The notes: generated by a model not told the origin, from the letters alone. Positions 17,701 to 27,737 are shown, numbered from the stretch's first letter. The stretch is 64,000 nt of DNA from Dyadobacter frigoris (GCF_005280585.1 NZ_SZVO01000003.1:1-64000); one strand, 5' to 3'. A program made the numbers and translations.

Positions 17701-20700
17701 ATCTTTTCGGAATGAGAGTATCCGTGCTGCGTGATTTGCAACAAAAAATTCCGACGCCGGGCGCTAACAAACGCCCGCCCTCAGATGAGGGTTTTGGCGA
17801 GCACACAATCATAAAAATCAAAGACCACTCCTACAAAACCATTGGCACCGGTAAATCCGACGTAAATGGCAAAATTACTTTCCCGAGGATGGTGATGGCC
17901 AATGGCGTAAATGACACCTATTTCATTGCCACAGAATCAAATGTGGACGGGTTAAATAATTACCAGCTGGTTTCACTCAAGCGGATCATTGTTAACGAAG
18001 CCTGGGCGGACGTTTATACCACCACCCCTACGGCAGCCGAGAAAGCAATATCGGAAAAAGCTGGCAAGACAAAGCAAAACGGCGCCCTTGTCAATTGTCG
18101 TCAAACTGTAAAATTCCGATGCCCTACCGCGGGATTAAATGCCTACAGTACGTCCTCCACTTACTACCTGGACTCGCCCGCAGATGCAGAAAGTATCAAA
18201 AGCTATATGTCGGATCCCAAATGTCAAAAAATTTATGGAAATGACTGTGAGCAGGCTAATGATTACTGGCTTGGACAAAAACTTAGTGATGCGCCCATTA
18301 ACCAAAAAGTACTGCTGACCGGCAATGTGTTCCCCGCTACCCAGCCAGGTATTGACATTGGCCTTGGCCTTGTCACAGCAAATGAAACGGTATTTGCGGA
18401 TCAGTACAAATACGATGCTTCCGACATCGTCCAGCGGTACTTGCAACCAGGCGCACCAACAGTTAACGTTCGGGTGGTCGACAAATCCGACCCGACAAAG
18501 GGTATTAAAAACGCGTTGGTAAGCCTTTCCTATGATCCCGAGGACGGATCTATAGGCAACACCAACAAAATGACAGATGCCAATGGCTGGATTACCTCTC
18601 CATTTGTGCTCAAACCCGGTAAAAATGCAAAAGTGAAAATCATTGCAGACGGCTACTATTATGACGCCAACCCGCCGACAATCAAAATTCCCGGAAGCGC
18701 ACCGTTTTCGAAATATTACCTAAATGTCGGGGATGTAATGCTGGGCCAGAACAGTTATTACCCCACTGTTCTGATGCAACCCAATACCCATATTACCGGA
18801 CGAGCCATTGACTATGATTCTAAAACGGATCAAGACAATAAAACCAAAACCGTTTCTGCACAGAATGTACTGAAAGCCGGGACTGGCCTTAACGGACAGA
18901 TAAGTAATGCCAAACCGTCAAAGATCCAACCCAATGTCTCCGTTATTGCGCAAACGAATAATACCCAGGAAAACACCAAACCGGAACTGGGCTTAGGCCA
19001 GACCATGGAGGCTTATGTACAAGCCGATGATGGATATTTATTCAAAACAGCCTTCAAAAATGACATGTGGGCATTTGATATGGATGCTCCATCGTCAGCA
19101 GATACGCTCAAAATCATCCCGGTTAATCTTAGCTATTTCAATGAACAACGGCTTATCAGGACTGAATTACCCAAGCCTGCATCCCTTTCCGGAGGAAAAT
19201 TCAGCATCAACGCCGGTGATATAGACATCTACCAGCGTGATCACCGGGTTACTTTCAAGATCTTTGAGAAAGGCTCGGGAAAAGAAGTGGCCGGAGCTAT
19301 CGTCAAGCTCTTTGGGAAAGAGGAGTCTGGTTTCGTTTTCGGCCCCAGCAATCAACAGGGTGTCGTCGAAACCCGGTTCAAAAATATTTCGGTAGAAAAT
19401 CTCTATGTTGAAATCTCCGCACCCGGCTACGTTACCCAGACAAAATCGATAACGAATGAAGAAAGCAAGACTTCCGCTACAAAAATCGTGCTGCTCGAAC
19501 CAGCGGTAACAGTCAATGGTATCGTGGTCGTAAAATCGGCGCAGGGTGTGGATGTCCTGCTGGAAGGAGCTCTGGTGTTCGTTTCTGCCGGTACCAATAC
19601 CCCGCTGAAATACAGCACGATCTCCAAAAAAGACGGTTCATTTTCACTGGATGTCGATAAAAATCTCTCCAATTGCACTATAGAAGCAACATTCAGTCCA
19701 ACCGGATCAGAAAAACAAGGACTGGCCGTAACATACATTGGAGCCAGAAGCGACCAGGTGATTCCCCAGGGCAAAGGAAATTCTCTAAAACTTACCTTGA
19801 CAACTTTTAGTCAATTCAGTGTACAGTCGATTTGGGGCTTCCCTGTCACCATTGAAAAACTGGATCCCAAAACACTAAAAGTGACCGGTGAGGTCGATTT
19901 GACGGATACCGGTTTGGGACCATTTGGTATAATGGATAAAAACACAAAAGTACGATTCAAAGATGTCGTCTTCAAGGCCAATCCGGATAGACCACAGGAA
20001 GGTATTCCCGCAAACGAAACAGTTGAGCTGGAAACGGGCGTATTAAACGACCTGGTATATCACCCAACGGCCAATATCGCGGTTCAAAATATCAAATACA
20101 ACATCAGACTGACTTCTTTGGACGATGTCCAAAAGGCAGGAAAATTGAAAATCATCAGAACTCCCGGAACTTCGAAGGGAAAAATCATGGCCCAGGCGCA
20201 GGTTATTGACAACTCGTTCAACTTCTCGGCCAACCTGCTTTCGTATGAAAAAGGCCAGTTTTTCATCTATGATCCTAATGCCTCAGGGCAACCCGGAAAT
20301 AAGCCGGCGGTCACTGCCTTTGACTCCGAAAAAAATACTATCAAGTGGACAGATTTCGGTATTGCACAGAAAGATGGAAATCCGATGAAGCTAAAACTGC
20401 TCGCCTTCGACGCAACCAGTAAATTAGAAGGTTCCAGGCTAATCGGGGATGAAATCCACCTGAATCCCGTGATGACCTGCAAGATAAAAGATGCCAACCC
20501 CTCAGAGCTTATAGTCAATATTGGAGATCTCGTTATTAAAAACAATACTGTCGACACCAAAACAGGACAAACTCCGCTCACTTTCCCACTTGCCGGGAAA
20601 TGGACCGTAGAAGTGAGAGACTGGAAACTTGACTATAAAAAAGGCGGATTTTACGCAACCAAAGGCGTGATCAAAACCGGAAAACTGGACGTCCCGATCA

Positions 20701-22514
20701 AGGAATTCAATCTTCGAAGCGATTTCTTCAAACTGGATGCGGTACCCGAGAATCTCGAACTTGCCGGGGTGGCTAAGCTTGAATTGGGAGGAAAGGCATT
20801 CTTTGGTTATGATACACAAACAGGTTCGGATATGAAAGGGCACTGGTCACTGGTACTGGTTCCCGAAGGTACTTCCCCGGCTGCCAAACTTCCCGCAAAC
20901 TCGTTACCCGGATTAACCGCTGCCATGGAGTTTCAAACAGTCTCCTTACTGGATAACGGACAGGATGTCGTTACGTTTGGCTCGGGGAATAAGAAGTTCA
21001 GGTATTTCAATATTATTGATGTCCGGCCAACAACCATTGAAACAGGTCCAGATTGGTTTGCCTTCGATTCGGGAATGTCATCCGGAATACCCAATGCTCC
21101 ACAGGACGTTTCAATGCGTTTTATCTATTCAAAACCCAAAGACGCGACGGAAATAAAACTTAAAACCGTTATTCCTGGCAAGTTTAAGTTTGAAACAAGT
21201 GGTTATCTGAATTTCGAAGCTGGACAGGATGTAGCGAAAAATGACGAACAGAGTACGGCCATATACTTTGGAGACGGCGTGATGGCAATACGCGGACGGG
21301 TCGAAGAACCTGAGAAGCTTTTAATTAATGATGTGCTGCTCATCCATACCAAGGATTTCACACACATTACCCATAATCGTAACCTGGATCTTCATGAAAA
21401 GACCAATCTTGCGAAATTCGTGACCGACTCTGACGATTTTACCAATCCCAAAAATGATACCAAATATTACAATGAGGGTGGTGGCTTCAAACAGCTTGGC
21501 ATGACACTGGAAGGCAGCTCCAAACTTAGCCAGCTTTACTGTCATCAATCCGTTACAGGTACACAATGGGGACTTATGAATTTTTCAGGTTTGCCGCAAG
21601 GTTTCAAAATGTGGGAGGAAACAGAGAAAAACAGGTTATCATTCACTGCTTTCGGCGAAGTCACGGCAAATAACGAAGAGATAGGACTTGATGGGATTGA
21701 TACTCCTCTGGGAGGCCTAAGCCTGGTGTATGACCGCAAACTAAGCCGGTTCACAGGAACAATACAACTACCTCCTATGCCAATACCACCAACGATGACG
21801 TTCTCAGGCGGTATAGCACAGGTACGCGTAGATGGAAATGGTTTTTACTTTGTGGCATCAGGTAAACTGGAAAATGTACCGCTTCTTGTTCCCATAACCA
21901 TGAGTGCAGGCCTAATGCTAGGCTATTACGCTAGCGGCGATCTCTCCGATGCAGCCAGCGTGTTATTTGCCAACAGCCATAGAAAAAGTCTTCCATGCAG
22001 CTTTGATAAGGGTTTTAAAGGAGTATATGCGACCGGTGAGATCCCCTCCCCCTTTCCTGAGTTCAATAGTGAACTTTCCATTCCTGCGGTGGGAGGATAT
22101 AAAGTAGGGCTGGACGCTTATGTGGATGCCTATGCTTATGCGGTCTATCAGGGCAAGGGAGCCTTTAATTTTGGTGCCGGCCTTGGCATAGGTGCCCACG
22201 CTTATGCATATGGAAGTATATTATCATTAAGCGCCGGCGGAGAAGTACATGTCAATGGAGGGATCGAAACGGGCTTAACACTTGATTTGAAAGCCAAAAG
22301 AATCGATTTGTCCCTCAGCGCAAATGTCGGTGCAGGATTTTCGGTTGTGCTGGAAGAAGAACTAACCAGTATAAAACATAGTGGCAGCGCCGATTTTTGC
22401 ATCAAAGTTGGCGCGAAAGGTTCATATACCATCGGCCAGTTACCAACGATTTCACCCAGTTTTGAGCCCAGTTTTACAAAATGCGGATCACAATGTTCTG
22501 TTACAGAAAAATAA
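14766..22514 (+). CDS. Giant secreted multidomain protein (2,582 residues)
   Basis: The start at ATG 14766 is preferred over 14739: it clears the upstream stop and gives a clean signal peptide (MKQVLNLANFILLAFFCTVI...SRAQ). The N-terminal region (about 28-320) resembles the large Bacteroidota surface proteins annotated as TANFOR-domain. After it come modules resembling carboxypeptidase-regulatory/transthyretin-like folds, for example near residues 1230 (VNVRVVDKSDPTKGIKNALV), 1490 (HRVTFKIFEKGSGKEVAGAI) and 1580 (VTVNGIVVVKSAQGVDVLLE). A CPGC pair occurs at Cys757/Cys760. The last 150 residues are Gly/Ala/Tyr-rich with alternating strands (FGAGLGIGAHAYAYGS). No T9SS sorting domain is seen at its end. 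It is probably surface-exposed and structural or adhesive; the function is not known. Confidence 0.8.
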   Translation: MKQVLNLANFILLAFFCTVISESRAQNQIRITTNVLPPYSPYIQDYPGTGNRVQVFISNLSGKTLSVRLLGKLEGDNGVVIQTSRNYRPLRPLELRPTDVNRMLTRTELEGLFDLAQIEVQGMNKNELYRGLPLPEGNYQLCVQAFDNATIHPLSAEFPMGCSGLIPVRIVEPPILISPFDNEEVISKTPQIQLFSWSAPVGILPNQVEYILRIVELPGTDVNPNVYIDAMVLPKTGLEVRNLKTATFLYGPSQPPLQYGKRYAWRVQALPTSQKLNFMNEGKSPVQVFTYGLITTPENLEYITMKVPNGGRSRKPAKIEIGNNNPLEFAWELDKEFETKLRKVYNVPASQKSLLDYVSALSYKIQVRTSPARPTDKPVFDRQVRTPHLQLEKTALPSAMVHGKSYEVSVELTGVSDLMRKQAQLFDEHLSSKPQSFSLVAKDKGNADDTLTISGILAYKYPGEAGPAHILPNTKVVLSKIETGNYILTVAHGNSDASGRYNIKVLKSTLHGPDLLQTFTRCVVDPVNPFIQPNTSAGSYQTSNENTFQIARTEQGTYHVEGITWLASGYSLDLIARQTYKNWPGAADAKLADQYIVLYRKKGLLEYYDKLRLPVEGQVEKQAKTDLTYSTNQGIVNNQLNSNIINSQLPFSGSGSGTGNTPSAVALKPASQNLTSTGPPTLSGSSIVTSSVVSIISETETLSTRNELQEKIKNEVIAAGYQFIGISQLKANGNTYSTTFERLVYADKSYDNYRVYCPGCGQKPDDGQAIIFLHPKEKLSTLIARIEKDTFNIETTEPPTMTFKGKLAYKFADPGQDGAMVQPLGNTQVTLQVVYKNNETGKVSTFGSNLSKEITDFHTEFSSVLDTKVTKPDGSFEFSVKMTKPMILGMLAKSKGSSGELGDKPTIYTRSIRVVIDNPYYASPVEEFGTGEEQMSPQGLHDFGTIIGKVKSYNLRVQVKSDTTGISQILVQKAGIKENLFGMRVSVLRDLQQKIPTPGANKRPPSDEGFGEHTIIKIKDHSYKTIGTGKSDVNGKITFPRMVMANGVNDTYFIATESNVDGLNNYQLVSLKRIIVNEAWADVYTTTPTAAEKAISEKAGKTKQNGALVNCRQTVKFRCPTAGLNAYSTSSTYYLDSPADAESIKSYMSDPKCQKIYGNDCEQANDYWLGQKLSDAPINQKVLLTGNVFPATQPGIDIGLGLVTANETVFADQYKYDASDIVQRYLQPGAPTVNVRVVDKSDPTKGIKNALVSLSYDPEDGSIGNTNKMTDANGWITSPFVLKPGKNAKVKIIADGYYYDANPPTIKIPGSAPFSKYYLNVGDVMLGQNSYYPTVLMQPNTHITGRAIDYDSKTDQDNKTKTVSAQNVLKAGTGLNGQISNAKPSKIQPNVSVIAQTNNTQENTKPELGLGQTMEAYVQADDGYLFKTAFKNDMWAFDMDAPSSADTLKIIPVNLSYFNEQRLIRTELPKPASLSGGKFSINAGDIDIYQRDHRVTFKIFEKGSGKEVAGAIVKLFGKEESGFVFGPSNQQGVVETRFKNISVENLYVEISAPGYVTQTKSITNEESKTSATKIVLLEPAVTVNGIVVVKSAQGVDVLLEGALVFVSAGTNTPLKYSTISKKDGSFSLDVDKNLSNCTIEATFSPTGSEKQGLAVTYIGARSDQVIPQGKGNSLKLTLTTFSQFSVQSIWGFPVTIEKLDPKTLKVTGEVDLTDTGLGPFGIMDKNTKVRFKDVVFKANPDRPQEGIPANETVELETGVLNDLVYHPTANIAVQNIKYNIRLTSLDDVQKAGKLKIIRTPGTSKGKIMAQAQVIDNSFNFSANLLSYEKGQFFIYDPNASGQPGNKPAVTAFDSEKNTIKWTDFGIAQKDGNPMKLKLLAFDATSKLEGSRLIGDEIHLNPVMTCKIKDANPSELIVNIGDLVIKNNTVDTKTGQTPLTFPLAGKWTVEVRDWKLDYKKGGFYATKGVIKTGKLDVPIKEFNLRSDFFKLDAVPENLELAGVAKLELGGKAFFGYDTQTGSDMKGHWSLVLVPEGTSPAAKLPANSLPGLTAAMEFQTVSLLDNGQDVVTFGSGNKKFRYFNIIDVRPTTIETGPDWFAFDSGMSSGIPNAPQDVSMRFIYSKPKDATEIKLKTVIPGKFKFETSGYLNFEAGQDVAKNDEQSTAIYFGDGVMAIRGRVEEPEKLLINDVLLIHTKDFTHITHNRNLDLHEKTNLAKFVTDSDDFTNPKNDTKYYNEGGGFKQLGMTLEGSSKLSQLYCHQSVTGTQWGLMNFSGLPQGFKMWEETEKNRLSFTAFGEVTANNEEIGLDGIDTPLGGLSLVYDRKLSRFTGTIQLPPMPIPPTMTFSGGIAQVRVDGNGFYFVASGKLENVPLLVPITMSAGLMLGYYASGDLSDAASVLFANSHRKSLPCSFDKGFKGVYATGEIPSPFPEFNSELSIPAVGGYKVGLDAYVDAYAYAVYQGKGAFNFGAGLGIGAHAYAYGSILSLSAGGEVHVNGGIETGLTLDLKAKRIDLSLSANVGAGFSVVLEEELTSIKHSGSADFCIKVGAKGSYTIGQLPTISPSFEPSFTKCGSQCSVTEK

Positions 22515-22525
22515 TATTATCGAAA

Positions 22526-24532
22526 ATGAAAGCATCTTTCTATATCATTGTTATTTGCTCATTTTCCCTGACTTCCAGGGGGCTGGCGCAGCAAGCACAG
22601 GTAACTGCCGGTCCATACGGCGTGTTTATCCAGTTTGAAAAATTGTTACATGGCCCTCAGTATGTTGTGGAGCGGCTCCTTATCGGTGCAAATAACACAA
22701 CAAAGCCTGATTGGAAACCTGTTTGCACGACCGACAAGCCGCCTCAGAGTGCCCAGGATCTGACAGCTCGTCTTGCAATCCTGACCCGTAAAAACCCGTT
22801 GTACGAACTTCCCAACGATTCGCTGACGCAATTACTCTATGGACGTTATCACAGCATATCCTCTGTGGATTCGCTTGGAACTTATGCATATAATCCGCAA
22901 TACCTGGAAGCTCTGGGTCTTGGTTTCTTAGACACGGAGGTTATGCAGGGCCGCCGTTACGACTACCGCATTAGCCCGCTGAGAACATCGGCTGGTGCCG
23001 TCTACCATAACCCACCCACGGTTAGCGTCCCGGGATCAGGACTGACAACCACTATAAAATCAGTCAGTTACAGCACCAATGGAAACGAAGTGAAAATTAA
23101 ATACCACATAAAAAAAGCAAGACCTGACATTGCAGGAGCAAGGATACTGAGGGCCAGTTATGCACAAACCGGTTTCTCCGAATGCCCAGCCGAATGGCGT
23201 TTCAGAAAAGGGGATAAAGACTCGTTGTTTCTGGAAATAACAGACCACAACGCCCGGCGGAAAATGCTGTACAGCTACATCGTTTTCCTGAAAGATTTCC
23301 TGGGAAACGAAAGTAATGCTTCCGATACCATCACCATCACCAATTTACGTCCTCAGGAAGCATTGCCGACCATATACAGCATCAAAACTTCCTCAGAAGA
23401 AGTCAGTAGTGCCATTCGTGTAGCATGGAAATTATCCTCAACCAGGGACTTGCAAGGCATTGAAATCTGGCGAAGCGAACAATTCGATTCGGAATACAAA
23501 TCCATAGGCACAGCCTCAGCCACGGATACAGTATTTTACGATAACGTTGTTGAGCCGGTCAGGGGATATTATTACCAGATCAGACTAAATGGAACATACG
23601 ACAGGTCTTCTCAGTCCGTCCGGGTATCGGGTATGCTTAAAGCCAATCGCCCTGCTTTACTTTCGCCCGCACATTTTACACTGACCGAATCAAATGACAC
23701 GTTGTACTTCCGGTGGCAATCAGCTGATTTTGACACACGCGGCTATTATCTCTATTTCTCCAATAGTCAGTCGGATTCTCTTAAACTATACTCCGATATC
23801 ATCTTAGCGTCCGGTCTGACGATGAATTATCAGGTACCAATCAAAAGATTAGCAATTGGAGTAGGATACCGATGGGCAGTTGCCGCAATTAACACCAGCT
23901 ATAATGTTGGCCCGATGAGTGAACCCGTTTATTCTCAACCCAGGTATCCGGACCGGCTGGCTGCCCCACTCAACCCGGAAATGCTTTATCAGGAAGGACG
24001 TGCACTTCTTGTCTGGGAGAATATGAGAACCATTGACCCCTACATACTGGGGTATATCGTGGAGCGTAAGGCGGACGATGAAAAAGTCTTTAAAGAGATT
24101 TATCGACAAACGATAGACGATAAATCGCGGAATAACTATGAAGACCTGACCGTAAAACCAGGGCAGCAATATAACTACCGGATCAGGGCATACGGTATGA
24201 ATAAAAAGCTGAGTGCTTTCAGTACTGAAATTACCTACTTTAAATCCTTACCTCCTGTACTGTCTGTACGTGGATTGAACGTCATGGCCACGAACAAAGG
24301 GGTTAGAGTTGCCTGGGATACCCCGTTTGATGTACCGGACAAAATTGTAGTGTATCGCTATACCGAGAAAACCATTGCACCCAAAGTCATAGGAAGCGTT
24401 GCAGGCCAGCAAGCCGAATTCATAGACAAATATGCCACGCCGGGCATTGCTTACCATTATAGCATTGTAGTCGTTGGGACCGATAAACGCGAAAGTGCCC
24501 CTACTGACCTAGTTGGTGTTCAGTGGCGTTAA
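22526..24532 (+). CDS. Secreted protein with fibronectin type III-like domains
   Basis: The ATG at 22526 is chosen because it follows the stop of the giant gene by 11 bases and gives a signal peptide (MKASFYIIVICSFSLTSRGLA, 668 residues in all); the in-frame 22481 start would overlap that gene. The C-terminal two-thirds holds about four FN3-like modules, seen in repeated phrases of the kind VAWKLSS...GIEIWRS, YYYQIRLNG, ALLVWENM...GYIVERK, YNYRIRAYG and VRVAWDTP. The N-terminal third (to about residue 200) is not recognised. No T9SS tail or lipobox is present. Gene order places it between the giant protein and the ten-FN3 protein, so it is likely an extracellular component of the same assembly. 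Confidence 0.78.
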   Translation: MKASFYIIVICSFSLTSRGLAQQAQVTAGPYGVFIQFEKLLHGPQYVVERLLIGANNTTKPDWKPVCTTDKPPQSAQDLTARLAILTRKNPLYELPNDSLTQLLYGRYHSISSVDSLGTYAYNPQYLEALGLGFLDTEVMQGRRYDYRISPLRTSAGAVYHNPPTVSVPGSGLTTTIKSVSYSTNGNEVKIKYHIKKARPDIAGARILRASYAQTGFSECPAEWRFRKGDKDSLFLEITDHNARRKMLYSYIVFLKDFLGNESNASDTITITNLRPQEALPTIYSIKTSSEEVSSAIRVAWKLSSTRDLQGIEIWRSEQFDSEYKSIGTASATDTVFYDNVVEPVRGYYYQIRLNGTYDRSSQSVRVSGMLKANRPALLSPAHFTLTESNDTLYFRWQSADFDTRGYYLYFSNSQSDSLKLYSDIILASGLTMNYQVPIKRLAIGVGYRWAVAAINTSYNVGPMSEPVYSQPRYPDRLAAPLNPEMLYQEGRALLVWENMRTIDPYILGYIVERKADDEKVFKEIYRQTIDDKSRNNYEDLTVKPGQQYNYRIRAYGMNKKLSAFSTEITYFKSLPPVLSVRGLNVMATNKGVRVAWDTPFDVPDKIVVYRYTEKTIAPKVIGSVAGQQAEFIDKYATPGIAYHYSIVVVGTDKRESAPTDLVGVQWR

Positions 24533-24560
24533 AATATTCCACCATTGAAGTGAACATAAA

Positions 24561-27500
24561 ATGAAAACATATCGAAAAATTCTGACAGGTCTTATCCTGA
24601 TGACACTTCTTTTTACCGGGACAAAAGGCTTTTCACAGGGAAGTTCTCCCAAACTGCCAAGAAGCCTGACTGTTGATTCAAAATCAACAACTTATATTAT
24701 CATCACATGGATTGACTCAGACTTAAAGACAAGCGTCAATTTTATTATAGAACGCTCTGCTGATGGAGGAAATAGTTTTAACGCCATCGGGACATTAGGT
24801 TCTCAGCCATCACAATCGAATCCACAGTACACCGACCCGAACCTGAACCCAGCAACACAGTATTGTTACAGGGTAAAAGGGAAAAATACGTTCGGCGAAT
24901 CGGCCTACTCAAATATTGCGTGTGGTACTACCGATGCAATTCCTATCCCACAAGGCCTGAATGCCACAGCAACCAGCCCCAATAGTATACAAATTACCTG
25001 GACAAGATATGGCGGCAAAGACAGTGGTGAAACGATCATTGTAGAGCGTTCTACTGGTTCTGGCGGCTCTTTTTCTCAGGTTGGTACTTCAACGGCCGAC
25101 TTTACAACTTTTACCGACAATGGCGTGTCACCCTCAACACAGTACTGTTACAGAATCAAAGCCAGAACAAGTGGAAAAGATTCCGGGTACTCCAATGTTG
25201 CCTGTGCCACTACCCAGCAAACGGCACCTGCTGCTCCAAGTGCACTGATTGCCCGATCTCTGGATCCAACATTTCAGATCCAACTCAATTGGATTGACGG
25301 CTCTAACAACGAAACCGGGTTTGAAATAGAGCGGAGTACCGATAATGTAAATTTTGTAAAAATAGCTACTACTGCAGCCAATATTTCCCAATACGTTAAC
25401 TCAGGCCTGGCAGCTGAAACACGTTATTATTACAAGGTCAGAGCTGTAAATGCGGTAGGATCCAGTGGGTATACCAATGTGGCCGACGCCATAACCAATC
25501 CTGATCCGCCAACAGTACCGGTCAACTTAACGGCCACAGCAGCCAGTGAAAACCAGATAAACCTAAACTGGGCAGATAATTCGAACAACGAAACCGGATT
25601 TGAACTGGAACGTTCCCAGGATGGCACTAACTTTTCCAAAATTGCGGACGCTGCTGCAAATACCACCTCGTATTCAAGCTCCGGATTAAGTCCGAACACC
25701 CAATATTGGTATCGGATCCGTGCAAAAAACAACGGGGGTACCTCTGGTTATTCCAACACGGCCAATGCAACCACAAGAGATGTTGCCCCTGCTGTGCCTC
25801 AAAATTTGTCCGCGACACCAATTTCCAATATCCGGATTAATCTAAACTGGATAGACAACTCCGGAAACGAAACAGGATTTGAGATAGAGAGGTCAGCAGA
25901 TGGAAATAGTTTTTCCAAAATCGCCGACCTGGGTGCAAATGTGACTTCCTATGAAAATACGGGGCTTTCCACGCTGACAAAATACTGGTACCGGGTCAGG
26001 GCGAAAAATACGATCGGCAACTCAGGATATTCCAATGTTGCAGAGGCGACTACCCTGGATATACCCCCGGCAGCTCCTTCCGCGCTGACCGCCACAACTG
26101 TTTCCAGCAGCCAGATTGATCTGAACTGGACAGATAATTCCGCGAATGAGTCTGGTTTCGAAATTGAAAGATCCGTCGATGGTTCTAATTTCACAAAAGT
26201 GGGTGATACCAGTGCCAATGCCAGCACTTTCCAGAGTACAGGACTTATCCCAAATACCAAATACTGGTTCAGGGTCAGGTCTAAAAATTCACAGGGTGGT
26301 TCTCCCTACACCAACGTAGCCGATGCCACCACCAAAGATGTTGCGCCGGATGCACCTCAAAATCTTACAGCAACGCCGGCTTCCAACACACAGATCAACG
26401 TCAGCTGGACTGATATTTCCGGAACCTATGGAACCGAAACAGGATATGAACTCGAAATATCCTCTGATGGAGCCAGCTTTTCCAAAATAGCCGACTTGGG
26501 AGCTAACGTAACCAACTATCAAAATACTAACCTTACTACACTTACAAAATACCGGTACCGGCTGCGGGCAAAAAATGCGATTGGTTACTCTCCCTATTCT
26601 AATATTGCAGAAACGACAACCTTCGATGTACCACCCATTGCGCCTTCCAGCCTTACGGCAACCATGATCTCCAGTAGTCAGATTGATCTGGGCTGGAAAG
26701 ATAATTCTGCCAATGAAACAACTTTTGAAATTGAACGATCTACCGATGGTACAACCTTTGATAAAGCAGGCGAAGTCGGACCCAATATTACAGCCTATCA
26801 AAGTACAGGACTCCTTCCTGCAACAAGATATTGGTACCGGGTGCGGGCGAAAAACAGCGTTAACCCTTCTGCTTATTCCGATGTTGCCAACGCCACAACC
26901 CGGGATGTGCTGCCCAATGCACCGGAAGCGCTAAGTGCAACCGCTATTTCATTTCAACAAATTGACCTGACATGGACAGACAAGTCGGGAAACGAGGCTG
27001 GCTTCGATATTGAGCGATCAACGGATGGGACTAATTTCAGCAAAATCGCGGGTGTTGCTGCCAATGCTACCGCATATCAAAACACAGGCCTGAATCAACT
27101 GACCAAATACTTTTTCCGGATAAAAGCCCTCAACGCAATTGGTTCCTCAGCCTATACCAACATAGTCGATGCAACAACACCCAAAGCACCGATTCCGGAT
27201 AAGCCAAAAAACCTGACAGCGACCCCGATAGATTTCGACCTGGTGCAGCTCACCTGGGACCCGGTATCAATAAACGCCACAGACGTGGTAATAGAGCGTT
27301 CCAGGAAACCTGATACAGATTTTGTCGAGATTGGCACACAGACAGCCTCAATCACCAGATTCGCCGACAGGGAAATACTGGAAGTTCAGGATTACTATTA
27401 CCGGATAAAGGCTGTTAACGCAGCCGGGGGGTCCACATACAGCGACCTTGCCAATGTAAAAGGGTCATCTATTATAACAGGCACAGAACCTGTGCAAAAG

Positions 27501-27731
27501 AGCAATCTCGTTTATGCGTACAACAAAGTGCTGCATATTGCAAGAATAAAACCCGGCAGAGCCTCGGTAAAAATCTTTAACATAAATGGCTCAAAAATTA
27601 AAGAATTTGAAATTTCACAGATTTCCCAAACGGATTTACAACAGCTTACCCCTGGAATTTACTTCGTGGTTTTGGAGGAAAAAAATCAGGTAACCAAACA
27701 AAAAATAGCGATTCTCTCACCTCAAAACTAA
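24561..27731 (+). CDS. Ten-FN3-domain protein with T9SS type A sorting tail
   Basis: A 1056-residue protein. After a signal peptide (to about residue 26, GFSQ) come ten consecutive fibronectin type III modules of about 93 residues each (about 30-970). Each carries the pattern I-x-L-x-W-x-D...E-x-G-F-E-I-E-R-S, then Y-W-Y-R-V-R-A-K-N and G-x-S-x-Y-S-N-x-A-x-A-T-T. The last 75 residues form a type IX secretion C-terminal domain: VKIFNINGSKIKEFEI followed by LTPGIYFVVLEEKNQVTKQK. This predicts export through the T9SS and cell-surface attachment. Modules 3-9 are much more alike than 1, 2 and 10, indicating internal duplication. It is likely an adhesin or scaffold. It starts 28 bases after the preceding gene. 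Confidence 0.92.
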   Translation: MKTYRKILTGLILMTLLFTGTKGFSQGSSPKLPRSLTVDSKSTTYIIITWIDSDLKTSVNFIIERSADGGNSFNAIGTLGSQPSQSNPQYTDPNLNPATQYCYRVKGKNTFGESAYSNIACGTTDAIPIPQGLNATATSPNSIQITWTRYGGKDSGETIIVERSTGSGGSFSQVGTSTADFTTFTDNGVSPSTQYCYRIKARTSGKDSGYSNVACATTQQTAPAAPSALIARSLDPTFQIQLNWIDGSNNETGFEIERSTDNVNFVKIATTAANISQYVNSGLAAETRYYYKVRAVNAVGSSGYTNVADAITNPDPPTVPVNLTATAASENQINLNWADNSNNETGFELERSQDGTNFSKIADAAANTTSYSSSGLSPNTQYWYRIRAKNNGGTSGYSNTANATTRDVAPAVPQNLSATPISNIRINLNWIDNSGNETGFEIERSADGNSFSKIADLGANVTSYENTGLSTLTKYWYRVRAKNTIGNSGYSNVAEATTLDIPPAAPSALTATTVSSSQIDLNWTDNSANESGFEIERSVDGSNFTKVGDTSANASTFQSTGLIPNTKYWFRVRSKNSQGGSPYTNVADATTKDVAPDAPQNLTATPASNTQINVSWTDISGTYGTETGYELEISSDGASFSKIADLGANVTNYQNTNLTTLTKYRYRLRAKNAIGYSPYSNIAETTTFDVPPIAPSSLTATMISSSQIDLGWKDNSANETTFEIERSTDGTTFDKAGEVGPNITAYQSTGLLPATRYWYRVRAKNSVNPSAYSDVANATTRDVLPNAPEALSATAISFQQIDLTWTDKSGNEAGFDIERSTDGTNFSKIAGVAANATAYQNTGLNQLTKYFFRIKALNAIGSSAYTNIVDATTPKAPIPDKPKNLTATPIDFDLVQLTWDPVSINATDVVIERSRKPDTDFVEIGTQTASITRFADREILEVQDYYYRIKAVNAAGGSTYSDLANVKGSSIITGTEPVQKSNLVYAYNKVLHIARIKPGRASVKIFNINGSKIKEFEISQISQTDLQQLTPGIYFVVLEEKNQVTKQKIAILSPQN
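24645..27470 (+). repeat. Ten tandem FN3 coding repeats (about 280 bp each)
   Basis: The DNA encodes ten successive FN3 modules with a period of about 279-290 bases. The most similar copies are modules 3-9, where phrases such as GFEIERS, DGTNFSKIA and YWYRVRAKN recur almost unchanged at protein level. Such arrays can expand or contract by recombination, so copy number may vary between strains. Confidence 0.8.
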
Positions 27732-27737
27732 TTCGAA

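Noticed and set aside
22481-22525. An earlier in-frame ATG for the FN3-like protein.
   Set aside because: It overlaps the end of the giant gene and hides the signal peptide that begins at 22526.
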